NCBI GenBank assembly: GCA_002737705.1
Contig: NSIM01000002.1
Coordinates: forward strand, 62,001-126,000
DNA from: Flavobacteriales bacterium
Lineage (GTDB): Bacteria; Bacteroidota; Bacteroidia; NS11-12g; UBA955
Reading direction: 5' to 3'
DNA length: 64,000 bases
Made by a program: the position numbers and the translations under genes. Positions within the stretch are counted from its first letter, which is position 1; each line of letters begins with the position of its first letter. The notes below the pieces were generated by a model. It had not been told where the DNA came from. It saw only the letters and a program-made list of their open reading frames with translations, and made no database searches. Shown piece after piece: positions 25,908 to 34,057 of this stretch.

Positions 25908-26678
25908 TTACACTCCGAAAAGCATTTCGGCATTTCGAGAAGTAATAGAAGCCACTTCGTCCAAACAAATTCCCTTTATATCGGCAATTTTTTCGGCTAC
26001 CAAGCGGGTATATGATGGCTCATTTCGCTTACCCCTATGAGGAACAGGAGGAAGGTAAGGGCTATCGGTTTCGAGTACAATATGTTCTAGGGGAATCTTG
26101 GATATGATTTCTGATAATCCTGCATTTTTATACGTTACAACCCCCCCAATACCCAAGTAAAATCCTTCGAATTTGAGAATCTCTTGGGCCAGCTCAAGGC
26201 TCTCAGAAAAGCAATGAAAAACCCCGCAAACTGGTTTTCCTTTGTAGGATTTGAGGAGTTCAATAATTCTTTGGGTGGCATTTCGAGAATGAATGGCAAT
26301 GGGGAGATTGTGCGATAGGGCAAATTCTAGCTGCATCAGAAAAGCTTTCTCTTGTATTTCTTGCGAGGATTGATCCCAATACAAATCGATGCCAATTTCA
26401 CCTACCGCGCAGTATGTATGGGTATTGCAGAAGGAGAATAAACTTTCGATTTCTTGCTCGAAATCGGGCTTCACATCACAGGGGTGAAGTCCAATCATTC
26501 CAGAACAAAACCCCGGATATTGCTCCATTAATTGGTGCATCCCTGGAAGGGTTTTTAGGTCAACATTGGGCATGATAATTCGCTGTATTCCCAAATCCTT
26601 GGCGCGGGCAATGGCCAATTCTCGGTCTGCATCGAAAGACTCGCTATACAAATGACAGTGGGTATCGATTAAGCGCAT
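25908..26678 (-). CDS. tatD: TatD family metal-dependent hydrolase
   Basis: A 256-aa TIM-barrel hydrolase. Metal ligands are visible in LIDTHCHLYSESFDAD, AVGEIGIDLYWD, PIAIHSRNA, GVFHCFSES and VLETDSPYLPPVPHRG. TatD/YcfH proteins are 3'-5' DNases acting on single-stranded or damaged DNA. The gene starts 5 bases after the stop of the enoyl-CoA hydratase gene, so the two form an operon. Length is normal. Confidence 0.93.
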   Translation of the reverse strand: MRLIDTHCHLYSESFDADRELAIARAKDLGIQRIIMPNVDLKTLPGMHQLMEQYPGFCSGMIGLHPCDVKPDFEQEIESLFSFCNTHTYCAVGEIGIDLYWDQSSQEIQEKAFLMQLEFALSHNLPIAIHSRNATQRIIELLKSYKGKPVCGVFHCFSESLELAQEILKFEGFYLGIGGVVTYKNAGLSEIISKIPLEHIVLETDSPYLPPVPHRGKRNEPSYTRLVAEKIADIKGICLDEVASITSRNAEMLFGV

Positions 26679-26682
26679 CCGA

Positions 26683-27459
26683 TTACCATTTAATCTTTTG
26701 TTTATTCAAAAATGCATCCATTCCTTTTTTACAATCTTTTGTACCACGGGCCTTTGCATTTTGTTTAACGGCATAGTCGAGTGCTTCAATTCGGTTCATG
26801 ATGGGAATCGCTCGGAGCATTGTTTTAATAGAAGAAACAGCCTGGGATGATGTGTTTTCACACAATTCTACCGCCAAATTATTTACATATTCTGCAATCA
26901 AATCGGTGTCAACAATGCGTTGAACCAAGTGTAGCTTGAGGGCTTCATCTGCACTGAGAATTCTACCCGTTAGCAATAAATCTGCCATGACTGCTCCACC
27001 CACTTTCTCGCACAAATAAACCATAACCAAGGCGGGAACAAATCCTATTTTAACCTCTGTATAACCAAAACTGGCTTCGGGTGTGGCAATACAAAGATCG
27101 GCCAAGGTTGCCAATCCACATCCACCGGCCAATGCAGGACCTTCGACTTGTGAAATGACCAATTTTGGAGAAAGATAAATGGCATCAAATAAATGTCGTA
27201 AAAGGCTTGAGTCCTTTTCATTCTCTTCGATTGTAAAATTTCGCATCTGAGTCAAATAATGCAAATCGGCCCCAGCGCAAAATGGCTTTCCTGCCGACTT
27301 GATTACAATGACCTTGATGTCTTGTTGGGTATTAAAATCAAGGATAGCCGCTGTCATGTCCTCAACCAAAGCAGGGCAAAGGGCATTGCGTTTCTCGGTA
27401 TAATTCAAAATCAAATAGGCTACCCTTTCTTGAATTTCTGTAATGAGTAATGAAGACAT
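26683..27459 (-). CDS. Enoyl-CoA hydratase/isomerase family protein
   Basis: A 258-aa crotonase from MSSLLITEIQE; the ORF track begins 34 codons earlier across the promoter. The oxyanion-hole residues are in KPFCAGADLHYL and QVEGPALAGGCGLAT, and the acidic residue in EASFGYTEVKIGFVPA. Similarity is greatest to methylglutaconyl-CoA hydratase of leucine degradation, but crotonase substrates cannot be read safely from sequence. It is cytoplasmic and first in an operon with tatD. An exact -7 box lies four bases before the ATG. Confidence 0.88.
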   Translation of the reverse strand: MSSLLITEIQERVAYLILNYTEKRNALCPALVEDMTAAILDFNTQQDIKVIVIKSAGKPFCAGADLHYLTQMRNFTIEENEKDSSLLRHLFDAIYLSPKLVISQVEGPALAGGCGLATLADLCIATPEASFGYTEVKIGFVPALVMVYLCEKVGGAVMADLLLTGRILSADEALKLHLVQRIVDTDLIAEYVNNLAVELCENTSSQAVSSIKTMLRAIPIMNRIEALDYAVKQNAKARGTKDCKKGMDAFLNKQKIKW

Positions 27460-27463
27460 AAGG

Positions 27464-27471
27464 CAAATGTA
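27464..27471 (-). promoter_or_regulatory. -7 box TACATTTG, 4 bases from start
   Basis: Exact TAnnTTTG on the minus strand, then CCTT and the ATG of the enoyl-CoA hydratase gene. It supports the shorter start. Confidence 0.6.
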
Positions 27472-27610
27472 CAAACACTCCTCTGTATGTAAGCATAAAT
27501 CGCAGTATAGGATAAGCAAGGTATCGCCCGGGAAAACAAGTTCATCTCTCAAATCAGACAATGAGTGGCTGATTGCCCTTTTAGTGCTGGCTGGAGAATT
27601 ACACTGTCGA

Positions 27611-29572
27611 TTATTCTTGAACCCACAACACTGTATGAACTGCGTAAAGCGATATGTAGGATTGCAATTCTTTCATCAAGAATTGTCTACTTTTTATTCT
27701 GGACACATTTCCCCGAATGAACAGCGTATCGCCCTTTTTATGGCAATTCCACTGCTTGTTAAAACGAATAATAACAAATGAATGCGCTTGTTTAATGCGT
27801 TGCACTCTTTTATACTCAATGCCAGATATCAACACAAAAACTCCTGCCAAAAGCAAGGCAAGCGGCCAAGAATGAAATTTGGTCGGTTTTTTCGGCGCTT
27901 GAATCAAAGAAACAGCGGAGCTATTGTGTGCGTTTAGAGAATGATTGCCCGTATTTTTTTTCTTGCTTTTGACACAGTATTTCGCATTGTATCGAAGTAA
28001 ATTCCGCTTGCCCATCTTCTTAAAAATTTTATAACCACAGGCCAAACAAAGCCACATCAAAATCGCTTCCCACCAACCAATCTCTAGTGTTTTGAGTTGT
28101 TTCAAAGGAAGTGATTCTCCACAGTGCAGAACCAATAGCAATCCCTTCAAAAAAAATGCAAACCCGCAATACAGAAAATATCCTACATACGGTATCCAAC
28201 CCAGAAATAAACACAGGAGCCCCACATAAACGGCGATCGTAAACAAAGGCAATAAAAGCAGATTGCCAAGCAAAAACCATGTCGGAAAAGAATGGAAATG
28301 CAAAAGCATCAGTGGTGCAGTAAACAATGTCGCGGTAAGGGTCAGGCTGATATTGAGCAACAAGATATTGAGCCATTTATGGGGTGTTTTCCACTGCTTT
28401 GACCAAATATCATGCAGGGTTCCAATTCCCAATACAGCCAAATAACTCAATTGAAATCCCAACTGAAAAATCACATATGGATTCCACAAAACCTGAATAT
28501 ACGCAGAGCCCAAAAGAACATGCATTAGGTGTTGTTTTCGTCTAAACCCATAATTGCCCACCCAAACCCAGGTCGCTCCTAACATAGCGCGTATCACAGA
28601 AGCACCCGAACCCGTAATCCATGCGTATACCCAGCCCATCAAAATCAAAACAATGAGTGCTGTTACCCCGGGCTTGGTTCTCCCGCCAATTCGGGTTAAT
28701 AGCCACATTAAAGCCCCCATAATCAATGCCACATGCATCCCAGAAACAGCCAAGACATGCATTAAACCCCCGATGGCAAATTGCTTTTCGATTTGTGGTT
28801 CTAATCCTGCCTTATCTCCAATCAACATGGCATACACAAGTCCAGCCTGGTCAGGGGTTAGATTGTCAAATAATTGCTTTCTCACTGCAGATAAGAATCG
28901 TAATTTTATACTTAACACCCTTCCAATGGGCCGCCTTCCTGCAAATAAAAACGTGGTATCCCATCGCAAATTCCCATCAATTCCGAGTGTCTGCATAATG
29001 TCATCCCACTGAACCGATCCAGGAATCGTAGAATTTACATAGGGACGTAGTGCCTGAACGGGCACATGGTATACACTTCCGACTGCTGGTGGGGAAACAC
29101 CCTTGGGCAAGCTTACACGAAAATGCATAGAATGAGGATAAAACGCCCCTTTGGAGTCTAAAAATCCCAAACAGCCGATTTCGCCAGCATGTCCTTTGGC
29201 ATTTGGAATGAGGGTATCTGTGATTGAAACAAGAGCCAATTTCTGCAATGGCTCTTGTTTCCAAAGATTTTTGTCTCCCATTTCAGAACCAAAAAATTGG
29301 AGGGCAATCGCTGTATTAAAGAAAAATACCGAACCCATGCGCAATTGGGGATTGATGCTGCGGTATTTGGGCCAGACCAAAGACCAAAACAGGATTGTAG
29401 AAACAAAAAATAATGCAATACCCCAAATTGAAAAGGGAATTGCTTGGCCACCATATCGAATGCATGAAAAGGTAAAAAAAGGATTTGCCCAAGGACAATG
29501 AATCCAAATGATGCCCAAGGACAACCCACAAAGTGGAATAAAAAAAGAATTTGAACGAATAAACTGTTGCAT
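27611..29572 (-). CDS. comEC: ComEC/Rec2 family DNA uptake channel
   Basis: A 653-aa polytopic inner-membrane protein. N-terminal spans are followed by a DUF4131-like OB region (SDTLIPNAKGHAGEIGCLGF) and the Competence domain with MLIGDKAGLEPQIEKQFAIG and GLMHVLAVSGMHVALIMGAL. It lacks the C-terminal MBL domain, as is usual in Bacteroidota. It should carry single-stranded DNA across the cytoplasmic membrane in natural transformation. The start codon lies inside a stable hairpin shared with the upstream gene's stop codon, implying coupled or regulated translation. Confidence 0.9.
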   Translation of the reverse strand: MQQFIRSNSFFIPLCGLSLGIIWIHCPWANPFFTFSCIRYGGQAIPFSIWGIALFFVSTILFWSLVWPKYRSINPQLRMGSVFFFNTAIALQFFGSEMGDKNLWKQEPLQKLALVSITDTLIPNAKGHAGEIGCLGFLDSKGAFYPHSMHFRVSLPKGVSPPAVGSVYHVPVQALRPYVNSTIPGSVQWDDIMQTLGIDGNLRWDTTFLFAGRRPIGRVLSIKLRFLSAVRKQLFDNLTPDQAGLVYAMLIGDKAGLEPQIEKQFAIGGLMHVLAVSGMHVALIMGALMWLLTRIGGRTKPGVTALIVLILMGWVYAWITGSGASVIRAMLGATWVWVGNYGFRRKQHLMHVLLGSAYIQVLWNPYVIFQLGFQLSYLAVLGIGTLHDIWSKQWKTPHKWLNILLLNISLTLTATLFTAPLMLLHFHSFPTWFLLGNLLLLPLFTIAVYVGLLCLFLGWIPYVGYFLYCGFAFFLKGLLLVLHCGESLPLKQLKTLEIGWWEAILMWLCLACGYKIFKKMGKRNLLRYNAKYCVKSKKKNTGNHSLNAHNSSAVSLIQAPKKPTKFHSWPLALLLAGVFVLISGIEYKRVQRIKQAHSFVIIRFNKQWNCHKKGDTLFIRGNVSRIKSRQFLMKELQSYISLYAVHTVLWVQE

Positions 29573-29599
29573 AACCGGTAAACCCGGTGCAACAGTTTA
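29560..29599 (-). promoter_or_regulatory. Hairpin joining upstream stop and comEC start
   Basis: On the minus strand TAAACTGTTGC pairs perfectly with GCAACAGTTTA, and within it ACCGG pairs with CCGGT around a GTTTA loop. The 5' arm begins with the TAA stop of the upstream gene; the comEC ATG has its A and T in a three-base bulge and its G in the 3' arm. No T tract follows, so it is unlikely to be a simple terminator. It should hide the comEC start until the upstream gene is translated to its end. Confidence 0.75.
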
Positions 29600-30469
29600 A
29601 TTGTTGAGAATGCGTTTGATCATCTTGTGCATATCACCTGCCGATTCATCTCGCCTACGCCACTGTTTTTGATCGTACCAGCGTCCGTATACCTCCAACC
29701 TCCCTGCTTCATCGGGCGCGTCAATAATTTCTTGTATACAGGAACCCATTATTTTCATATCTCCCCCAAAAAGGATATTGCAAAACTCAAAACGCCTACT
29801 GAGGGGAAATTGGGCAATGACAGAATTGCTGTCTGTTTTAGCGCTTCCAGTATTTGATTCATTCGAAGTATTGGAAAGAGGCTCGAAGGGAAACAATGAT
29901 GGTGCGATATCCATGGGAACGGTGTTGTTTGGCTTGGAAAATTCCGTTTCAGCAGATTTGACTATTGGGGGCGGTATTTCGCTTGTATCCTTGCTTGGTG
30001 AGGCAGAGAGTTTAAGTTCGGATTGCACTTCGAGATTCGCTTCCAATGTGGGTTCTATTGCGTGTGGGTTTTCCGTTTCCAGGGTCAGGTCATCAGACGA
30101 TTGAACTTCAGATTCTACTGTAGATTCGATGACCACTTCAATTTCTGGTTCCAACAATACATCCCCTTGCAATGTGGAGATGCCTTCAACTTTGGATTCG
30201 GATAGGTCTTGAACGAATAAATTTATAGGTGATTCAATGCTTGGAGGAAGTTTGTCTTCTGAAGCTCCAAGAACATCAGATTCTACATTTAAAGAATACT
30301 GCCTAGAAATCAACTCAATGTCCACTTCCATGTATAATCTGGCTGCCAAAGACTTGATTTCTTCTAATAATTCAGAATTTGGGCTTGCGTTTGGGTCAAT
30401 TCCACTTGCGTGGTGTATCATTGCCAAGCTGTTTAACGCATCGAGTAAGGGGGTTCTTTTAGATTCCAT
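29597..30469 (-). CDS. Uncharacterised acidic protein with disordered middle
   Basis: A 290-aa protein from MESKRTPLLDAL (the track start is an upstream TTG). A helical N-terminal 70 residues and a C-terminal 65-residue domain (PLSRRFEFCNILFGGDMKIM to MIKRILNN) flank about 150 residues rich in Glu, Ser, Pro and Thr that look disordered. The C-terminal domain resembles a widespread uncharacterised Bacteroidetes domain. There is no signal peptide or membrane span. It precedes comEC by 24 bases in the same operon and is divergent from tdk. Function unknown. Confidence 0.75.
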   Translation of the reverse strand: MESKRTPLLDALNSLAMIHHASGIDPNASPNSELLEEIKSLAARLYMEVDIELISRQYSLNVESDVLGASEDKLPPSIESPINLFVQDLSESKVEGISTLQGDVLLEPEIEVVIESTVESEVQSSDDLTLETENPHAIEPTLEANLEVQSELKLSASPSKDTSEIPPPIVKSAETEFSKPNNTVPMDIAPSLFPFEPLSNTSNESNTGSAKTDSNSVIAQFPLSRRFEFCNILFGGDMKIMGSCIQEIIDAPDEAGRLEVYGRWYDQKQWRRRDESAGDMHKMIKRILNN

Positions 30470-30507
30470 GGACTTTGGCAAGTTACAACAGCATTTACAA
30501 TTTCTGT

Positions 30508-31059
30508 ATGCGAGAATTTACACTTATCCACGGTTGTATGTTTGCAGGAAAAACCACGCAACTGATCGAATTTTACAATACAAGTAATTGCAATAGTGAT
30601 GAGAAATTGGCCGTAAAGCCCCTCCTCGACCAACGATACAATGCGGGTAGAATTAATAGTCATGGAGGCTTACAACTCTTGGCACACCGTATTGGAAAAG
30701 CTGAAGAAATTTACACCCTTGTCAATGAGTCGACCCAAGAAATCTATATTGACGAGATACAATTCATGGGACCAATTGTGATAGAGGTAATCGGAGAATT
30801 GATGATGAATAATATTCGTATTACTGCAGCTGGACTCGACAAAGATTATCTCGCACGCGATTTTGGACCCATGCCAGCGCTCAAAAAATTGGCCACCCAA
30901 ACGATTGAAATTAAAGCCAAGTGTCATATTTGTGGCTTTCCTGCGACGTTTACCTTCAGAAAACCTGGAAACGAAAACCTGGTATTGGTCGGTAACAACG
31001 ACCTTTACGAAGCGCGTTGCGAAGTCCATTGGAAGGAGGGAATGGAAGGAAGGCATTGA
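30508..31059 (+). CDS. tdk: Thymidine kinase
   Basis: A 183-aa type II thymidine kinase from MREFTLIHG. The P-loop is GCMFAGKTTQL, the catalytic-acid region is IYIDEIQFM, and the lasso region GLDKDYLARDFGPMP is complete. A structural zinc site is formed by CHICGFPATFTFRK and YEARCEVHW, with His in place of the fourth Cys. It phosphorylates thymidine to dTMP in nucleoside salvage, matching the deoxynucleoside kinase encoded further along. The track start 11 codons upstream lies in the divergent promoter region and is rejected. Confidence 0.95.
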   Translation: MREFTLIHGCMFAGKTTQLIEFYNTSNCNSDEKLAVKPLLDQRYNAGRINSHGGLQLLAHRIGKAEEIYTLVNESTQEIYIDEIQFMGPIVIEVIGELMMNNIRITAAGLDKDYLARDFGPMPALKKLATQTIEIKAKCHICGFPATFTFRKPGNENLVLVGNNDLYEARCEVHWKEGMEGRH

Positions 31060-31251
31060 GAAAAATGTGCATTCGACGAAATCATTAAGTACAAAGCAAA
31101 TCGACACTATAAATGGCCAAGTTTTCGAACCATTTTTAAGCGCCAATGCCACATTTAAATCTTCTTTGCAAAAAATAGCATCGTTGTTTCTTCAGAGCCC
31201 AGGAATTTGTGGGAATGATTGCACGTTACACTCAAAAAATTGGGATACAGA

Positions 31252-31311
31252 ATTTGCGCTATTCGCATGCCATTTGCGCTATTCGCATGCCATTTGCGCT
31301 ATTCGCATGCC
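31252..31311. repeat. 20-bp tandem repeat, three perfect copies
   Basis: Three identical units of ATTTGCGCTATTCGCATGCC (31252-31271, 31272-31291, 31292-31311). The rightmost unit contains the stop codon and last residues (ILACE) of the minus-strand membrane protein; the others lie downstream. Each unit holds the palindrome GCATGC. There are no spacers, so this is not CRISPR. Confidence 0.95.
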
Positions 31312-32264
31312 AAAATCCAAAGCAATAGCGAACTATCAATTAATATTCTATACCAGCGGTAGGGAATAAACCATTTAGGGAATACAACAATGACAGAATA
31401 AATGACCAATACAAACCAGATTCCGATATGGAACTGGAAATTTTGTTGAAAATAGGTAAGGGTTGATTCTTTAGACTGTATGGGCAATTCCGGGAGTAGA
31501 GAAAGGATACATCCCACAAAAAGCAAAGATATACCTATACTTTTAGGCCATTCATTCCAAATATTTGCAGATTGAATTAAGGCATCCTTATCACGTTCCA
31601 TCCACGCCAACAAAAGCACATTCAACAAAAAAAGGCCAAATCCCTGTAACAAAAAAGGACAAAACAAAATAAGGTCTTTTACATTCCAATCATGCAAAAA
31701 AACGGCACCCAAAACACTCAGCGAAATCAGTATTGGATTGCAAATTGCCGACCATTTTTTTGCGAATACCTTGCTTATCAGATATAAAAATCCCGCTGTA
31801 AGCGGGTAAAAAACAGATCGGGATATTACTTCCATAGACTGTAATTGAAGGGAGAATTGGGTATCCCAAAAAAATATCAGTGACCAAATACCAAAAAAAA
31901 ATGGCAATGCCATCCAAACGATACCACCCCAAAGCCAAAAATTTTTCAATGGCAATCCGATGGCATGCCATCGGATTGCATCCCAATAAAAATCTATCGC
32001 ATACACCCACATGGCAGCACAAAACAACCATGGTAGCAAAACCATTGCACTTGAAGAAGTGAGATTAAGTGTGGTATGAGCCCAGTAAAACAAGCAAGAA
32101 AAAACGATTGGGACCAATGGAATCGACCAAAATTGGGTTCCTAAATTGGGATTCATTGCATTCTGTTTTAAAGAATGATGGGCAAAATATTGGGAATGTG
32201 CTGGGGTAGCAGACTGTATAAAAGACAAAGAGCGCAATCGACCCAATATGCCCATTCTATGCAT
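31299..32264 (-). CDS. Multi-pass membrane protein, unknown function
   Basis: A 321-aa protein with about eight hydrophobic spans, for example SIPLVPIVFSCLFYWAHTTL, AMVLLPWLFCAAMWVYAI, ILFCPFLLQGFGLFLLNV and IGISLLFVGCILSLLPEL. It resembles uncharacterised Bacteroidetes integral membrane proteins (possibly the group called DUF6427, not verified). Its ATG follows the nifU-like TGA directly, so it is translated from the same mRNA. Using an internal ATG (MNPNLGTQF) would remove 36 N-terminal residues that look non-membrane. Its end lies in a 20-bp tandem repeat. Confidence 0.65.
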   Translation of the reverse strand: MHRMGILGRLRSLSFIQSATPAHSQYFAHHSLKQNAMNPNLGTQFWSIPLVPIVFSCLFYWAHTTLNLTSSSAMVLLPWLFCAAMWVYAIDFYWDAIRWHAIGLPLKNFWLWGGIVWMALPFFFGIWSLIFFWDTQFSLQLQSMEVISRSVFYPLTAGFLYLISKVFAKKWSAICNPILISLSVLGAVFLHDWNVKDLILFCPFLLQGFGLFLLNVLLLAWMERDKDALIQSANIWNEWPKSIGISLLFVGCILSLLPELPIQSKESTLTYFQQNFQFHIGIWFVLVIYSVIVVFPKWFIPYRWYRILIDSSLLLWILACE

Positions 32265-32501
32265 TCAAATTTTGAGTGCGGTAATTTTCCCGATACCAGG
32301 TATAGACCTGCGCAAACTCTCCTCAATTCCAGCAGTCATTGTCATTTCACTCATACTGCAAGTACTGCAGGCACCAGTTAATCGAAGAATTACATCATGA
32401 CCCTTACTAATTTCAACCAATTCTACATCACCGCCATCTGCATGCAAATAGGGTCTCATAGACTCAAGAACTTTTTCTACCTGCTGTTGTATGTCACTCA
32501 T
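32265..32501 (-). CDS. NifU C-terminal domain Fe-S scaffold/carrier
   Basis: A 78-aa protein consisting only of the NifU-like domain: VLESMRPYLHADGGDVELVE and the cluster-binding LTGACSTCSMSEMTM (CxxC). Such proteins (NfuA/NifU-C type) hold and deliver Fe-S clusters. It follows mrp by 14 bases, and the pair forms a coherent Fe-S assembly unit. An exact -7 box four bases before its ATG lies in this short gap, suggesting an additional internal, leaderless transcript. Confidence 0.92.
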   Translation of the reverse strand: MSDIQQQVEKVLESMRPYLHADGGDVELVEISKGHDVILRLTGACSTCSMSEMTMTAGIEESLRRSIPGIGKITALKI

Positions 32502-32505
32502 TTAA

Positions 32506-32513
32506 CAAAAATA
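32506..32513 (-). promoter_or_regulatory. Internal -7 box TATTTTTG, 4 bases from nifU-like start
   Basis: Exact TAnnTTTG, then TTAA and ATG, located between the mrp stop and the nifU-like start. It could give separate expression of the distal genes of the operon. Confidence 0.5.
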
Positions 32514-32515
32514 CA

Positions 32516-33565
32516 TTAATTTGTTGTTTTAGCCATACTTACCTGTCGGGCCAATTCTCCGGCAAGCAAAACGAATGGTTTAAGATGTATCGAGTCAGCC
32601 GTTAATTCGCCCTTGTCTAGGGCTTGCATCAATGCAGGATTAAAAGGCAATTCTCCCAAAAAAGGCAACCCATATTCTTGGCTCAACGCTTTTCCCCCGC
32701 CCTCACCAAACAAGCGATATTTTTTTTCGGGCGCATCCTCTGGAATGAAATAACTCATATTTTCTACGACCCCCAAAATGGGCTTGGCAATTGTTTCAAT
32801 CGAGAACATGCCCAAAGCCCTACGTGCATCACTGAGGGCCATTTCTTGGGGTGTAGTTACAATAACGACACCTGTTAGGGGGACGGTTTGCACCAAACTC
32901 AATTGAACATCTCCAGTTCCTGGGGGCAAATCGATAATTAGGTAATCCAAATCTCCCCACTCAGTATCATTGACAAACTGTTTAAAGGCAGACGAAATCA
33001 TCGGGCCACGCCAAACAATCGCTTGTCCGCGGGCAGTCATAAAACCAATGCTTAGCAATTTCAATCCTTTTGCTTCAATGGGCAACATGATTTGCTTACC
33101 CTCTCGCATGATCATCTGGGGTGATTGGTTTACACCGAAAATCGTGGGAATGCTGGGTCCATAGATATCGGCATCGAGAAGACCTACTTTGGCTCCCAAA
33201 CCTGAAAGTGCCAGGGCCAATGACGCAGACAAGGTGCTTTTGCCAACCCCTCCCTTTCCGGATGCAATGGCAATTACATGCTTTACGCCTGGCAAGGTCG
33301 TTGAAATAGGGATACTGCTTCGCACCCTACTTGTAACGGTAATGTCTACCACTATTTCCGCATCCACCATCAGTCTTATGGCATTTTTACAAGCATTCAC
33401 CAACATATCCTTCATTGGACAAGCGGGTGTTGTAAGGACCAAGGTAAACGAAATTATATCTCCTATAACAAGGCCTTCAATCATCCCCAAGCTTACCAAA
33501 TCTTTTTTTAGATCTGGGTCATCAACATGGGATAGGGCTTTCAGAACTTCTGCTTTATCAATCAT
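32516..33565 (-). CDS. mrp: Mrp/ApbC family Fe-S cluster P-loop ATPase
   Basis: A 349-aa protein with an N-terminal MIP18/DUF59 domain (LSHVDDPDLKKDLVSLGMIE, TPACPMKDML) and an NBP35-type ATPase domain: deviant Walker A ASGKGGVGKST (about 102-111), LLDADIYGPSIP and DLPPGTGDVQLSL. Where many homologues have CxxC near the C-terminus this one has YFIPEDAPEKKYRLFG, without cysteines, as common in Bacteroidota. It acts as an Fe-S carrier or assembly ATPase. It overlaps the upstream small membrane gene by four bases (ATGA). Confidence 0.93.
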   Translation of the reverse strand: MIDKAEVLKALSHVDDPDLKKDLVSLGMIEGLVIGDIISFTLVLTTPACPMKDMLVNACKNAIRLMVDAEIVVDITVTSRVRSSIPISTTLPGVKHVIAIASGKGGVGKSTLSASLALALSGLGAKVGLLDADIYGPSIPTIFGVNQSPQMIMREGKQIMLPIEAKGLKLLSIGFMTARGQAIVWRGPMISSAFKQFVNDTEWGDLDYLIIDLPPGTGDVQLSLVQTVPLTGVVIVTTPQEMALSDARRALGMFSIETIAKPILGVVENMSYFIPEDAPEKKYRLFGEGGGKALSQEYGLPFLGELPFNPALMQALDKGELTADSIHLKPFVLLAGELARQVSMAKTTN

Positions 33566-33849
33566 CGGAATAGTTCAACGATACGCTGAAAAAATCTTTT
33601 TTCAAAGGCCCAAAAATACTTAAACTGACCAAATATAAATCCATACATCAATAGCAAGATATTATAGAAAGGAAGAACTAAAATATAGTACACCACATCA
33701 ACCCACCAATGATCTCCCATATAGGGTTGAACAAATCTTTTAAGATACATAACAGTAGAGCCAGTCAGGCAAAATACCAACAATATTAACCATACCATCC
33801 ATGTTGTCTTAAGCTTCCAACGCAGCTTAAGTTTACCTATAAAACCCAC
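33562..33849 (-). CDS. Small conserved membrane protein
   Basis: A 95-aa protein starting at GTG with two hydrophobic spans (MVWLILLVFCLTGSTVMYL and VVYYILVLPFYNILLLMYGF), then FGQFKYFWAFEKRFFQR. The conserved FGQF-F pattern is shared with a small Bacteroidetes membrane family I know as DUF6787; the match is from memory and unverified. It heads the operon with mrp, nifU-like and a further membrane protein, suggesting a role near Fe-S assembly or only shared expression. The GTG start is supported by a -7 box four bases upstream. Confidence 0.7.
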   Translation of the reverse strand: MGFIGKLKLRWKLKTTWMVWLILLVFCLTGSTVMYLKRFVQPYMGDHWWVDVVYYILVLPFYNILLLMYGFIFGQFKYFWAFEKRFFQRIVELFR

Positions 33850-33853
33850 AGTT

Positions 33854-33861
33854 CAAAGGTA
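33854..33861 (-). promoter_or_regulatory. -7 box TACCTTTG, 4 bases from GTG start
   Basis: Exact TAnnTTTG, then AACT and GTG. It heads the mrp operon. Confidence 0.55.
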
Positions 33862-34057
33862 CTTATTTCATCACAAACCTTAAACGGTATTTACGATTTT
33901 ATACCAAATTTTACATTTTCAAAGCAATTGTTTGATTTTGGGTGTCAAAATCAATGCTTTAGTTGAAATTTGTGGCGTAAGAATTGAAGCGACCAACCCC
34001 ATGCATTTTGGCCTATGTTACCAACTGACTGGTGTCAATACCCCTAACAATCAAACA

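Noticed and set aside
30670-31152. 160-aa minus-strand ORF
   Set aside because: Antisense shadow of thymidine kinase, whose motifs are complete.
31252-31311. Possible CRISPR array
   Set aside because: Units are 20 bp and directly adjacent, without spacers, and no cas genes are present.
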